Below, in pieces: positions 25,331-37,849 of a stretch of DNA of 64,000 nt (positions within the stretch are counted from its first letter, which is position 1; each line of letters starts with the position of its first letter). A model generated the notes under the pieces. It was not told where the DNA came from. It ran no database searches and worked only from the letters and a program-made list of their open reading frames with translations. The DNA lies in contig NC_068350.1 of the NCBI RefSeq assembly GCF_014633365.1, positions 9,463,922 through 9,527,921 of the forward strand. Direction: 5' to 3'. Made by a program: the position numbers and the translations under genes. The DNA comes from Diospyros lotus. Lineage: Eukaryota; Streptophyta; Magnoliopsida; Ericales; Ebenaceae.

Positions 25331-25694
25331 CTTCGCCTTGCACGAACGTACCCTAAAACTCTAGACACTGACAGAGTCTTACATAATAAAACACCCAACT
25401 GATCGAGGCTTACAATAAACCCTAGAGAATCAGATAGACTCGATGAGCACGAATAAACCTTAGATTTGAACAACACAAACTTCAATTGGATCTAACTCTA
25501 AAACGTGGATACCAGAAAAGTGGATCTGATACCACCTTTAACACTTAGAACCAAAAACGGATCTGAATTAACTATTTAAAAAACAGAAGCATAGATATAC
25601 ACAAACATAACAAGTAACGAAAATGAAAGAAAACGAACACAGTAAGATTTGTCGTGGTTTACCTTCTAAATTAGGGCTACGTCCACATTGAGCT

Positions 25695-27095
25695 CATAGT
25701 TCTGAAAAGCGCGAGACGCAAAGGGTCCTGGAGCCTGAAGAGCGAGGCACACGAGACGAAGCACGCCTTTGAGAAGTGAGGTGCACTTTTTAGAAAAAAA
25801 ACTTAAAATCTTGTAAAATCATAAAAAACTATCAAATCATCAATAATAACACATGCATCTCATTAATGATTCATTATCTTCAAATTCTAAACTAACATCA
25901 TCAAAGTTGATTCATTCATCATGCAAATTCTAAACTAGAAACATTATCAAAGTTCAAATTTAAAGTCTCAAACTCAAACAAGTACCAATCATCATGCAAA
26001 GTTCTAAATAAATATATAAACACTACAAGTCCACAATCAATAAAGAAGTTTTAATCAATCATCATCAAGGAGATCATAAACATCAAGGTCAATATCTTCA
26101 TCATCCCCTTCAATCACCCCTTCATCTTCTTCTTCTTGTCCCAATTCTTCTCCCTCTTCCAAGTCTTCATCATCTTCAGTCTCTGTCTCACTTTCCTCCT
26201 CCTTTTCAATCACCTGAGTTACCTGTCGTTTTGAAGTCGAAGCCGAAGTTGAACCCGATTGTGATCGAATTTGTTTAATACATTGTCTAGATACATTGGG
26301 TCTTTTCCTACTTTGAGGCAGCTCTTCCTCATCATCATACCCTTCACCAAATTAAAAATCATTATCTAACAGTGCCATATTTCGCTCATCCATGTTATTT
26401 TTCTTCCTTTGCATGTACTCTCCAATCTCTTGTTTTACTGATGGATGATATTTTGGACAAGTTTTTGTACTCTCCACAATCAATAAACACTACAAATCCA
26501 CAATCAAGAAAATGTTTTCATTTTGAAAAATGTTATTTTTCTAAGTCTGGAAGATTAGCACATTATAAGGAGACATATAAGAAAATATTTTTATTTTGAA
26601 AAACTATCTCTTGATATTTTGATAGCTAATATTCATTGTTGTTAAAATAATTTTTAATGAATTTTTCAAGAAATAGTAGGTATGTATTTTGGGGTGGTAA
26701 AATCACTAAATTCTGAGTTTGTACTAAAACCAAAATTCTATTTTTTTATTGTTATAGATTTTGATTTTTTAGATATTTTTATTGAATCCAAATAAGGGGA
26801 TACTTTCTTATTTACATTTATGTATTAAAATAAATGGAAGGTAAAATATAAATAAAAGAAAATGTGAACATTTATTTAAACTAAAGAAATGAAAATATGT
26901 TGTAATGTATACATGTTGGAACTGAGAAGAGGGGAGGAATTGGGCTGCCTAAGTTTTAATTAAAACCTAGGTTTCATACCTAAGTTTCATGAGGCGCGCC
27001 TCACCCTGCAAGGCGAGCGCCTCACTGAAATCGCCTCGGCCCAGGCGAGACACTGAATTGGCGCCTTGCGCCTAGGTGAGTCTTTAACAACTATG
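25695..27095 (-). mobile_element. hAT internal-deletion derivative, copy 1 (1.4 kb)
   Basis: The termini are CATAGTTCTGAAAAG and, in reverse complement, CATAGTTGTTAAAG. The 8-bp flanks are attgagct (25687-25694) and gttgagtt (27096-27103). The partner LTR at 20.7 kb shows the empty site. The element is rich in GGCGCG/AGGCG motifs at both ends, as in related plant hAT families. On the minus strand a broken frame keeps KTCPKYHPSVKQEIGEYM and an acidic, Glu/Asp-rich tail; the catalytic core and dimerisation region are absent, so it cannot move by itself. Confidence 0.88.
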
Positions 27096-27549
27096 GTTGA
27101 GTTCCGGTGATAAGAGCTCATTGCACTAATCCAAAAAATGATTTACACCCTCACTGTACAAACAATAATCCTCACTATACACTCACTGGTTTTCTAACAA
27201 AATTTCCCCAAAGATTACATACAAATCAAAAGACAATCCTATGAAACTAGAAAAAAAAAAAATGAAGAACATGTACAAACGAGAGAAAACCCTAAAAAAC
27301 GAACAACCTGACTTAACCTCTTGCCTGAGAATGAGATCGACAGCCTATAGAACAACAAGCAAAACGTTAAGACGGTATGGGAAGCATCAAGGAGCCATGA
27401 AATGACGAGGGGGGTTGCCTTTTGTCCCTCCGAGCTCATGGGCTCCAAAACACCATCGTTTTGGAGCAACCATGTGGTTGCCAGATAGCCTTTCTCCCCT
27501 TATTAGAACAACATCGTTTATGTAGATGATACTTTACCATATTTCAACA

Positions 27550-28127
27550 TTAGAGATCAAACATCAAAGTAAACTCGAAAAACTAAATCAGTTTGTGGTG
27601 GTCAAGCCCATGTGCATAACTCCCTAGTTTCCCCCTAATTTAGGACTGGACCAGCCTGTGTGAGTAGTCCTTAAATGCAAACTTACTTTAATACTTTGTT
27701 TACGTTAACAGAAAAGTCATAGAAGAAAAGAAACATACAAGACAAAAAAAAAACCATGAAGAACTAATGTTTAAACCGTTTATGAGATAAACCAATAAAG
27801 GATTAATAAGCCTGTTAAATTTACTGAGTCAACCCAACCTCATCGGTGCCCAAAACAAATGTGTTAATTGCAAGCATAAGTGTGTTTTTTAAATGATTGA
27901 AGACAACCAACAATTCCTAATCCAAGAACATATACTAGATAAACTCCAATACGTAAAGCTTCCCGTTTACTTCGCAAATATTGAAAAAGAATTGTATTTC
28001 TACGCTACTTTCTCCTTGTTTATTTACAAAGAGATTATTTTGCAACTTAAGGGGACTTTGAGGTAAATGTTGTTTAGTTTTTCATTATGGTGGAAGTGTT
28101 CTTTTTTGAGAAAAAAAAAAAATTAAT
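27550..28127. other. Intergenic, no gene seen
   Basis: A+T-rich sequence between Copia-1 and the next inverted-repeat element. Nothing functional was recognised. Confidence 0.6.
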
Positions 28128-28499
28128 CTACTCTACCCGACAGATCTACTGAGGGGGTTATCGAAGGGTGTCAAAAAGACAAAAATGCTTTCGTCCAAAT
28201 TGCAAACCCTGTCATTGCCTTGCTTGCTCTCTTCTCTCTCCCCTTCCCATGGGCACCGATGCAACTGTCGACTGCCGCTACCTTCACCTTGCCGTCATTG
28301 CCTCGTCGACCGGCGCTCATCTTCCCTCTACTAAGGATGCAACAACGATGGTCGGCGGTTGCCTCGACGATCATGGGAAGAAGAGAGAGCAGATAGATAA
28401 GACAGTAATAGGGTTCGCAAATTTACAATTTGAACAAGAATATTTTTTTTTTTTGACACCCTTCGATAATCCCCTTCCTACATCTGTCGGGCGGAGTAG
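28128..28499. mobile_element. Mutator-like inverted-repeat element, about 372 bp
   Basis: Long terminal inverted repeats of about 50 bp (CTACTCTACCCGACAGATCT at left, CTACTCCGCCCGACAGATGT in reverse complement at right) continue through GGTTATCGAAGGGTGTCAAA with few mismatches. Such long arms suit a MULE-type MITE. The interior (about 28185-28440) is GC-rich and has open frames on both strands without a known domain. A clear 9-bp target duplication was not found, so the superfamily is tentative. Confidence 0.6.
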
Positions 28500-30982
28500 A
28501 AAGGTCTAAAAATAAATTGTTTGTGTGTGAGAGGGAAAGATATATATATATATATATATATCAGAAGAGGGAGGAACAAGGGTGCAAGGGAGTGAGGAAA
28601 GATCAACGAAGGCCTTGAAGGTGGAAGCCTTCCTAAAGGAGACAAGAGACAACCAAATGGGACCCCTCTTAAGCTGCCCAATCCATCCATCAGCCACAAG
28701 GATCTCTGGCTGGACCCATTTCTATGTGATCTTCCGTTCTCACTAAATGTGTTCAAGACATGTTTGGGGTTTTGGGCCCTCCATCCATCACCCATCCAAC
28801 CCCTTTCCAATTCAAAACCGTTTTCACCAATTATATACAAACAATATGACGGGGAACCTGGGTGGGAACCCATTTAATTCGGTTGCTCTCTGCTGAGCAG
28901 TCACCATCTAAGTTGGGCTAAACCAATGTGCAATTCCAAAACAGGATACTAGCGATAAACACATTAATGAGCAGCAAGCGGTTGCCTCCCCAATAGGCAT
29001 CCAAACATGGGTGTGTTGAAAAAGAGTAGTGCCAGTGACGTGGCAACATATGTGAAAATGTTTAATAAAAAAATATTTAACAGATTTTATTTTTTATATT
29101 CTTTAAATAAATATGTAATACCAACTAAACACTTCTACATGAACTACCAGAGATGTCTAGAAAGTGACCCAAAAAGTTGTTTGCTTGGTTCAAAGAAACT
29201 GAACCTATTGTGCTCTACGAGTTAAAAACGAAATAAACCTCGAAATTGTGTTTCATTTGTGATACCCTGCTAATGCAACCTTTGCTTTTGGGGAGGGTGA
29301 AATTTTAGTATCAAACAAGTAAATAACAATATGTGCAAACTTGCAAAGTAAAATTTAAACGAATAACTTCATATACAGTGGTAAATTTCTTCTAGACTCA
29401 GCTCAAGCTGAACCCCGGTGAGGCCCAAACCCCTCAAACTGGTTCACTTCAGCCCAACCACCTATTGTGCCCTCTTTTGAACCCTGCGTTGCACCCATAT
29501 AGCCGAACACACACACACAGCAAATCAGTAAAAAAGAAATGTGATTCTTGAAAGGAAAAAAGCAGCTTACTAACCCTTTCTGGTTGACATTGAGCCATAT
29601 TTTTACTGAGAAACCCATTCCAAGTTCTCCCACACCTACAGGATTCAATACAAAATCAAGATTGGTATCAAAGGTTGGGTTTGTCACCCAGGATTCTGCT
29701 AATTGCGAGCATGAATATTATAGGTTGCTCTTTATGCATTTCAAATTTACTCGGACCTGATCCCCCAATCATTGCAGACACTAACCTTGTTCAAATGCTG
29801 AATCTGATGAAGAAATCCGCAATTAATCCTGCATTTTCAAAACTACCACAATAAAAACTTGTTAAAAGAAGGGGAGATGACAATATTGACATAAGAACAT
29901 GTACTTGATGACCAAAAGTATATAGAAAAGCAATGAACAAAATCCAAAGCAGATTCAATGTTACCTTGCTTGTCACATAGATGTCAACGCGCTTGTATAA
30001 GGGGCAAACTACACGTACCTTGAATCCAACATTAGTGTTGATCATTTGTCATTACACTCCATCTCCATCAGGAACCTACTTTACTGAAAGCCTTTCACTG
30101 TATATGGCTAATAATCTACTTCCAATACATACTTCAGCTTAAGTATGTCACCATCGATCTTGCTTTAGAAATCAAACCATTGCTATGAAGATTTTCAACA
30201 ATAAAAATTAGTTCATGAAAACGATAAGAAACATAGTACATCTAAGGGAGCAGAAAATGGAGATGGTGTTAATTTTTGGTATTTCAATGCAAACCAATGA
30301 TTGAATGATATATATTCATTGCTGGTTATGGATAATATATTTTCACATGGAAAGATAATCAGCATCCATTAATTGGTAATTTTCCTCTTTGCAACAAAAA
30401 GAAAAAAGGACACCAAAAAAAAAAACCCTACCTCAACTCCCATTACTCCAACCCCCTTCCCCCTCTGGGCCCCAATAAAAAAAGAAAAAGAATATAGGTA
30501 TTGGAGGAACAAAAATATAAAAGCCTCACATCCCTCGTATCAAGAGGAAACTATTAAACTTCACCAACTTTGTCATCACACCTTGTGAACGATCAATCAT
30601 ATTGCCCGTCAACCTTTCAGTATCCTGATCATCGTTGCAAAAGTAGAAGGCAATTTGAACAACATATACAAGTTAAGCAAATGGCTTCGCTGGTCCATTC
30701 CGCAAATGCTGTCCTGGACATGTTAACTTTGTCCAACAATAGAAAAGGCAGTCCCATTATCTGGACTTCCAGCTGCTTCACAGGAGGTCCAGCTTGCCGC
30801 CTCACACATTGCAATATGCACTCGCCAGATAATGGGAATTGTCATTTTCAATGCAGTAACAACAGAATGGGCTGCTGTATAGACATTGAAATCCAAGCAC
30901 TCTTTTACTGGTGGTAAACAAATCTTTAGTGGGATCAAGAGGGCATTTGTCTAACATGGAGTGCCTGTAAATGAATTTTGCT
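28500..30982. other. Region downstream of RNR1, mostly non-coding
   Basis: It includes a (TA)n run at about 28540-28562 and, next to the RNR1 stop, the RNR1 3'UTR. Open frames here (for example plus 30570-30917) have no recognised domain. One spliced-exon-like segment on the minus strand at 29571-29695 is discussed under findings. Confidence 0.45.
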
Positions 30983-33900
30983 TTATACCACTTGAACAAC
31001 CTCCTTGAGAGAAAGAACATCATCGCGCGGATGAGCTTCTTCCACCTGAACTTTTACTTCATCACCTATCTGCACCCCGACTGAAACCCAGGCAGAAGCT
31101 TGAGTCCCGACCTGCAATAGAACTTTTATAATCCATCATCTTATTGCAAGAAAATCACACACCACTGAGCCAGTGATGATGAATCAAAGAAAGTTCTGAC
31201 AGAAGACACAGGTTTTACTTCACAAGGGAGGAATTCCAGCACCCATGACATCAACGAGTTCATGATTTTACCAAAAAGTTTTATTATGTGCACGGTATTG
31301 TGATGATGTCAGTGTTGAATGTACAAGTAAAAACTTCTAATCCCACAGTATCCCCAATAAGGCAATTGGAGCTTAAGGGGACAAAATACTAGTAACAGTA
31401 TCAAATTAAAAGCAGAAAAACAAAAGCAAGAAGAAAAAAACATAAATTGTTAAAATACCCAGTGCAGAAGGCTCTCACAATGCGGGCTCTAAGGAAGGTC
31501 AATTGTGACGGCTTTACCCGAGAGCCAAAGTTTTTTTAAACAATACATGTTATTTAGGAAAAGAAACCACATGAAACGAGAAAGTAGATTCGCTAAGTTA
31601 TTTCCTTATTAGAGCTCATGAAAAGATGAGATAGAGATGGTGGGAGTAGCTACTCTATGATGGCATCTATGCCATGGCAGCATGCAAGAATAAAGGTCAT
31701 TTTCCCCATTGGAAATATGCTTAAAAGTATCTAGTGTATTGCTTCCTGCACTAGTGTGCACACAAGTGGTACAGCAAGCCAAGCAGCAAGCATGACAGTG
31801 ATAACAGAACCAGTCAGCAGGAGACTCACTCACCAGTGATAAAAGAACCAAAGGCAACATATGCCCAAATATATGGGCAGTGTTACATTTAGATAGCGTT
31901 TGTTAAAATAAGCAAGATAATATTGTATCAAGATAAGATTGGAATGCTTTCTGGACTAAGATATGGAATGATCAAAACAAGGTTGGGGCATTTCAAGATT
32001 TTTATTAAACTGTTTGTTAAATTTTTTAGAATATATTGGATATATACCTCATTTTTTCTTATCTGTAAGGTCAAAGATATGCTTATCTTCGGGGGGGTGG
32101 GGGGGGGAGATGAGCATATCTGAAAAATGTCAGATAAGAAGTCACATGACTTCTTTTCCAAGAATCGTCAGATAAATTTAACAAACACATTGGAAAGGAC
32201 AAAAGTCTATAATACTTTCCATATCTTATCTTTTCTGGTCTATATCTTGGTTAACAAACACTACCTTAGTAAATTAAATATCTCAATAGCAATTCCACCT
32301 GATGTTTGCAATTTTAGCTAAAAATCCTCAAAATCTGGGCAATTAATTAAGCATGTCTTTTCACTGCCAAACATCTATCTGCTTTCAACAGATTGAACGA
32401 ACTTCTCCAAGGTTACAACAATCAGGCTCAAAAAATTAATTTCTTATATCTATAAGGACAATAAGGCTCAAAACATTAATCTATCATTCCCCACTACCAA
32501 CAACAGTAATCATGGCATGAAATTTTCTATCATTGAGTTGCACAGTTTGATTTCTAACAGATAATCCATTTTATGATGAAATAAGAAATTAAAGATCCTA
32601 CATAAATCTCAGTGGTAGTCAGTTTGCACTTAATCAGACATCAGAAGTAACCTGAATATACTTACATCCAATAATAATATGGCTGCAAGCCTATCTTTGA
32701 TGAATCTGAGGACCAAAGCACGAAATCTGGCTTCTTTTGGTTGCCTTCTCAAATATTCTAATATCCAATACCAAAGACTACTGCTGCAAACTCTCCTGAT
32801 TATTCTAGTGTTCATGTTTATTACTGATGCCTTTCCTTCAAGCTGACCAGCTGAAAAAGGTGGAGAATCACCTCTAAGAAATGCCTTCACCTATATGAGC
32901 ATATATGCAAAAGAACAGGTCAAATTTTCTTCTCCTCTTAGTTTTAGATATATACATTTAAAAGAAGCAAATCTTCTCACATTATTATGCCTAAGATTCA
33001 GTAATACAACAAACAGAAGCATATGGAAAAACAACCTTTCCAAAAGAAAATAAAAAAGGACATCAGAATAATTGTGAACAAACAAATGTACTAAAAATTG
33101 AAATAAACAGAATATCGAATAGAAATATCCTGAATTTAGCTATTTATTGAAATGTCACAAACAGACTCAAACTTCTTCGAACCTTCACTGCCACCGTATA
33201 AGAGACAAAAAGAATTGCAAGCATAATACAAATATGTGCAGTGATTCTAAGTTCAAGCTTCATGGTTAGGTTTTTCTGGATGATAATCATAACAAAATAT
33301 GAAAAATTTCCCCATTTTTGTCTGTACTTGAGCCGAGACCCACCTGAAACCCATATACCATCCTACTGATCCATATTCAGAAAACTAATCCATGTATAGC
33401 TGTAAATACTTCTTGCATTACATTTTCAAATTCAAAAAGTCATGAGCCACCGGGTGCCTTTGTTTGGTCATTGGTGCATTGCAGAAGCCCAGACTGCCAA
33501 GAGTGAGAAAACAAGTTCATGGAAATTATTTTGAAAGGCCATTAATCAGGTCTTTACCCAAGCACCCTCCAATGGGGAATGGAACTCATGATGGCTTTTC
33601 TGATGGAAGGAATTAACTTCATTAACCATCATTAAACTTCTACTTAAAACATCAAGTGGAATAGATTAATCATAATATGGGGAAAAAATTACCTGATAAT
33701 GAGCAAGAAGATCCATATAGCGCCGAATAGGAGATGTAAACTGAACATAACCCGGGATCCCTAAAAGCCCATGGCGTATAGGCTTCCTGAAATCCATCTC
33801 AGCAGCACGCATTATTTTAATAATTGCTGAGCTCCTAACAGGTCCTTCAGGTAGATGGGAAAATGCGGACACATCAATGTTTGATTGAGGCTGTCCCCTA

Positions 33901-36900
33901 AAAGGCAATGGTATATTATTAGAAGAGCCAAAAGTGGCTACAGCTTCTCCACATAGTATCATCATCTCAGAGACAAGTCGCATTGCAGGATCTGCCTGGT
34001 TTTCAACATATATATTGATTGATGGCTCAGGATCATCTGGATTAACCACCTTGATTCGTGTCTCGAGTGTGGCTGTGTCAATTGCACCCTAAAAGAATTT
34101 CAAAAATAACCTCTTAAACAGTGCAAAATCAGTATGCTGTCAACGGGATAATAGAATCGAGAGGCTTATGGAAAATTTATCAAAATAAATAGTCCAGTGA
34201 GAAAATGCAACCTTTATGTAGCTGATAAACACAAAAATGAAACTGTCTGTGTGAAAGTGAAGAAGCCTCCCTAAAACAATTTATTGACTGCACAAGTACA
34301 CAAAAATAATGCAGATGTAAAGGAATAGAATTTCAAAAGTAAAACCAAATCAAAGTGGAAGGTCATGAAAGAATAGCTACAATTGGGTTAAGACATAAAT
34401 CAATGCAGACTAAGACATTCTTCCTGTGTTCCCAGATGCATATCTTGCCCCAAAACAAGTGCGTGTGACCCCTTTTCTCCCCCTGGTATTATATAAACAA
34501 AATCTACTACTTCGAACACCCATACAACTTTTCCTTACATCAGTGCCAAGGTAAAACAACCATATTCATTAAGTAAATTTCCAAATTATGTATGCATCAT
34601 AAATCTGAGGATGCATGAATAGAGATGGGAAGAGAGCTAGAATTCATGAAATGAACCCCACCTTGTGGAATAAAGTCATGTAATTAATGTTGTTGTATGC
34701 ATCATAAATTCATTTTCAACAAATAATGAAGCAAGATGGATGGGCAGTTCCGCAAATCCTCCACAAAAGGGAGGCTGAACATAGAAGATGCAGGTCACAT
34801 GTCAACAAGTCTTCAGCAGACCAATTGTTAATTTAATCCTAGGGCCCAAAAAAAAAAAAAAAATGCCTCCAAATATGAGATGAATTGCATATTGGCAATT
34901 TTAAAGTGTTTTTCTATGCCAATAAGAAAGGGCATATCCAGTGCACAAGGATCCCCACTTTGTGAAGATTGGGGGAGGACACAACTTGAACTGCTGACCT
35001 TCCGGTCACAAAGTAGCAATCCTACCATTGCTAAAAAGGCTCACTGTATGTTCCATGCCAATACAAAAACGAAAGAAATATTGTGCACTTGCACATGTCA
35101 TCAGTTGCAGAATTCTGACCATCTCACCAGATTGGTGGTAAACTCTCACTAGAAATATTGTACTATACGTGCTTCAGCATATTTTAAATATGAAACATGG
35201 CCAATATCAGGTTTGTGGTACAAAACATATTTTTTACACTAACATGCCAATCAGGATATTACAGGAAAAAAGTCTTTTAAGGATGTTGAGGGATGGAGAT
35301 ACAAGGGAAAATGATACCAAGAGAACTATGACAATCCTACAACAACAACAATGGCAACAGGAATGCAATAATTGATGATCATTGGCAATTTGGTAACAAT
35401 AATGTGGACTAGGTTGAAGTGCAATTAGGCTGCAATGTTATACCTCAGCTAATGGAACAGTCAATTTTTTATTTATTTAGCTTTTTTCCCCTACATTACC
35501 ATTTCAGATTTTAATGCAGTCTTGTCGCATACAGTTATCATACAACCAAAATCTTGCATAACCATCAACAGAAAATCAAACACATATAGCTGCTAAGAAT
35601 TTGTGAGAAAGATATCAAAAAGCAACCAATGAAAGCTCTGGGAATACCATTATCCTAATGAATTCAAAATTGCAGTTCTGAACACCTGAACAGTAGAAAT
35701 CCTGATTTTGAGTTTAGCCTACCTGTTCGCGACGCCATTGCAACCTCAGAGCTGCAGCTTCAGATAGAATTCTTAGTTCAACCTCCTCCTCCAGGTTCAG
35801 ATAAAGTAACTCAGAGGCACTCTCATATGTCAGCATATATGTAGGCTTGATAATAGAATTATTCACAGAGTATTCTGCAATACTACAAATCCAAATGAGC
35901 TGTGAGGTTATTTTCATCTAGGGAATATCATGTTTATAAGCCTTTTAACTGTGTGGCAAATACAACTATTTTTATCTGTGCACCAAAATATAAAAGTACT
36001 CTTGTTCATAATGGCAAGGAAGCACATATGGCAATACTTTGAAGGATCATTCTGCATTTTGATGCAAGATGTCACAAGATCTCAATTGAAAACATATAGG
36101 ATTGATAGTTAAGAAAATTCTACGGAGTATAACACCCATCAGAATTGTCAGTTCACTATGAACACTGTAGATGTGCCACAATCATCAGAGTAGGTAACAT
36201 CATCTTGAATTATTAACCTCCTTATACAACCAGGTTTTTTACTATTTCCAGAAGAAGACAAATAATACACTTCCAAAGCACATGTCAACCAATGGAGTAG
36301 TTCAGTTAGCTGACAGCATGCAAATACCAAAACATTCTAAACTCAGCCCAGAATACTTTGCTGAGGGTCTGAAAATCTAGAGATTACAAATGTTTCCATG
36401 TTCTCAGAATGTGTCATCAACTAACTCACATAGTAATTGCACAGAATAAAGCAACCACTTAACAGTCACGTCAATTCTGTGAAAAGTTTACCTGCCATCA
36501 GAATGCAATACAACTGATACAGTAACAGCTTTGCAAAGCTTTCCTTGCTTCAAGCTCATTCCCTCCATAGCAAGTTTCTCAGGAAACATTGGATAAGTAG
36601 CAGTGGGCAAGAAAACAGATGTTCCTCTTTTCAAGGCCTCTCTGCAGAGCAAGAACTATCTTAAAATCACCAGTGATGGTAGAGTCATTACAACTGAATA
36701 CCCATTACATCTAAAAGTTACCCGTCTACTATGCTTCTAGGTTGAACTAAGCTAGTTGGATCTGCAACATGTATCCAAACCTTAATACGACCATCATTCA
36801 GCCTTGTTGCACTCAATGCGTCATCAAGCTGCATATCATGATCAATTAACAACCTGAGTTAAAGAATGCCAACATTATTAAGTAAAGTATATAATCTTTT

Positions 36901-36972
36901 TTTCTTTACCTCATCAGCCTCGTCTACATCAATTGCATAAACTTTCAGGTGGGTTAGATCAATTCTGTCAAC
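30983..36972 (-). CDS. RNR1: RNR1, organellar RNase II/R-family exoribonuclease, 3' half (seven exons)
   Basis: RNR1 is a 3'-5' exoribonuclease of chloroplasts and mitochondria that trims rRNA and mRNA 3' ends. Exons on the minus strand: 36910-36972, 36722-36828, 36492-36641, 35723-35882, 33693-34088, 32666-32890 and 30983-31111. All visible junctions are GT-AG and the joined frame stays open for 409 residues to TAA. The RNB domain is clear: the acidic active-site loop YAIDVDEADE/LDDALSA is split by the first intron, followed by WIHVADP, PTATYPMFPEKLAMEGMSL, ENQADPAMRLVSEMMI and the RNA-gripping FTSPIRRYMDLLAHYQ. The carboxyl S1-like end has VSVGVQIGDEVKVQVEEAHP. Known RNR1 is about 800 residues, so the amino half (transit peptide and cold-shock-like part) is not in these exons. 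The first visible exon is preceded by an acceptor, so coding continues upstream, where the retrotransposon nest begins about 500 bp away. Confidence 0.95.
31892..32265. mobile_element. Tourist-like (PIF/Harbinger) MITE in RNR1 last intron, 374 bp
   Basis: The termini GATAGCGTTTGTTAA and, in reverse complement, GGTAGTGTTTGTTAA match at 13 of 15 positions and are flanked by the 3-bp TTA duplication (31889-31891, 32266-32268) typical of PIF/Harbinger. A G-rich run lies at 32091-32108. It sits between the last two RNR1 exons and should be spliced out. Confidence 0.7.
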
Positions 36973-37466
36973 CTGAATAGAAGAAACATAAATAAAGATG
37001 TAGCCACATAAGCTTGAAAGATATTCAAAAATTATCATGTAATGTAATACATTCATGATCTTTTCCCAGATGTTAATTGGCTTAACTAAAACTTTTAGTG
37101 GCTTGTCCCATTTCATATTCTAATAACATGCCACACTGTTTGGTGCCATTTGAGAGTCTTTTATATTACTAGTGGCCTAACTAAAATTTCTGCTATGATT
37201 CCTGTTTGGTTCTCATATTGGCTTGCTACCATTAAGGACCTAAGTTAACTAACTATATGTTGTAATTGAGTTTCAATTCTCTCCTTTCTTGTTTTTTCCT
37301 GTTTGGAGTCACACAAGCTTGATTAATTCATACCTCAACTTGTATTGTAAGGTTCTCCAAAACCTTAAGCCTCAGCTAATCTTAAGTCTGCAATAACAAT
37401 TAGCACCATGACCAATAAATAGCCAATCTTACCACATGAATAGCACACGAAATTACTCCAGGCCAG
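36973..37466. other. RNR1 intron sequence up to the retrotransposon nest
   Basis: Upstream of the first visible RNR1 exon, ordinary A+T-rich intron-like DNA continues to the LTR edge at 37467. No further RNR1 exon was recognised in it. Confidence 0.6.
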
Positions 37467-37767
37467 TGTCAAGTCTCGGGAGGGAGGCTTGAATTCGGGA
37501 TTGTTTAAGAAGAGAGAAAGGGAGAGAGAGAAGAACAGAAAGAGAATTTGGAGGGAAAGAGAGAGAGAGAGAGAGAGTTTAGAGGGAAAGAATTCAATTC
37601 GCATTCAACAATGAATTTCCATCCTCCCGCGTGACAGCCTTATATAGGTTGTTCCTAGAGGTTAAATTCAAACCGAGGGTATTTTGGGAAGGCTGCCGTT
37701 ACAGATTCAGTTAGCTCCCGCCAATACAACTAAAATTTCAAAAACAAAAATTACAAGGGTCGTGATA
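37467..37767 (-). repeat. G1 3' LTR
   Basis: About 301 bp, with short inverted termini (TGTCAAG/CGTGATA) and a (GA)n tract at about 37557-37576. The start on the minus strand is TA instead of TG, a likely point change. Confidence 0.65.
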
Positions 37768-37849
37768 CTCCCCTCCCCTTCAAGAACATTCTTGCCCCCA
37801 AGAATCCTTCACAATAGGCCGGTAGCTCGTGGGAACTACATTAGTAGCT

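Larger units (their letters stand above)
20549..27549 (-). mobile_element. Copia-1, decayed Ty1/copia retrotransposon
   Basis: Two related LTRs bound the element: the 3' LTR at about 20549-21224 and the 5' LTR at about 25543-27549, the latter split by a hAT insertion. Both end with ccatatttcaaca on the plus strand. Inside the 5' LTR a primer-binding site TGGTATCAGATCCAC (minus strand, about 25520-25534), complementary to initiator tRNA-Met, is adjacent. Domains read on the minus strand in Copia order: gag, CCHC knuckle, protease, integrase, reverse transcriptase, RNase H. Many stops break the frames. The 5' LTR lacks about 80 bp present in the 3' LTR. The exact outer ends and target duplication were not fixed. 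Confidence 0.85.

Noticed and set aside
26372..26599. Plus-strand 75-codon frame
   Set aside because: Antisense to the hAT remnant whose family motifs are read on the minus strand.
30570..30938. Overlapping frames on both strands next to the RNR1 stop
   Set aside because: They fall in the expected 3'UTR, mirror each other and have no recognised domain.
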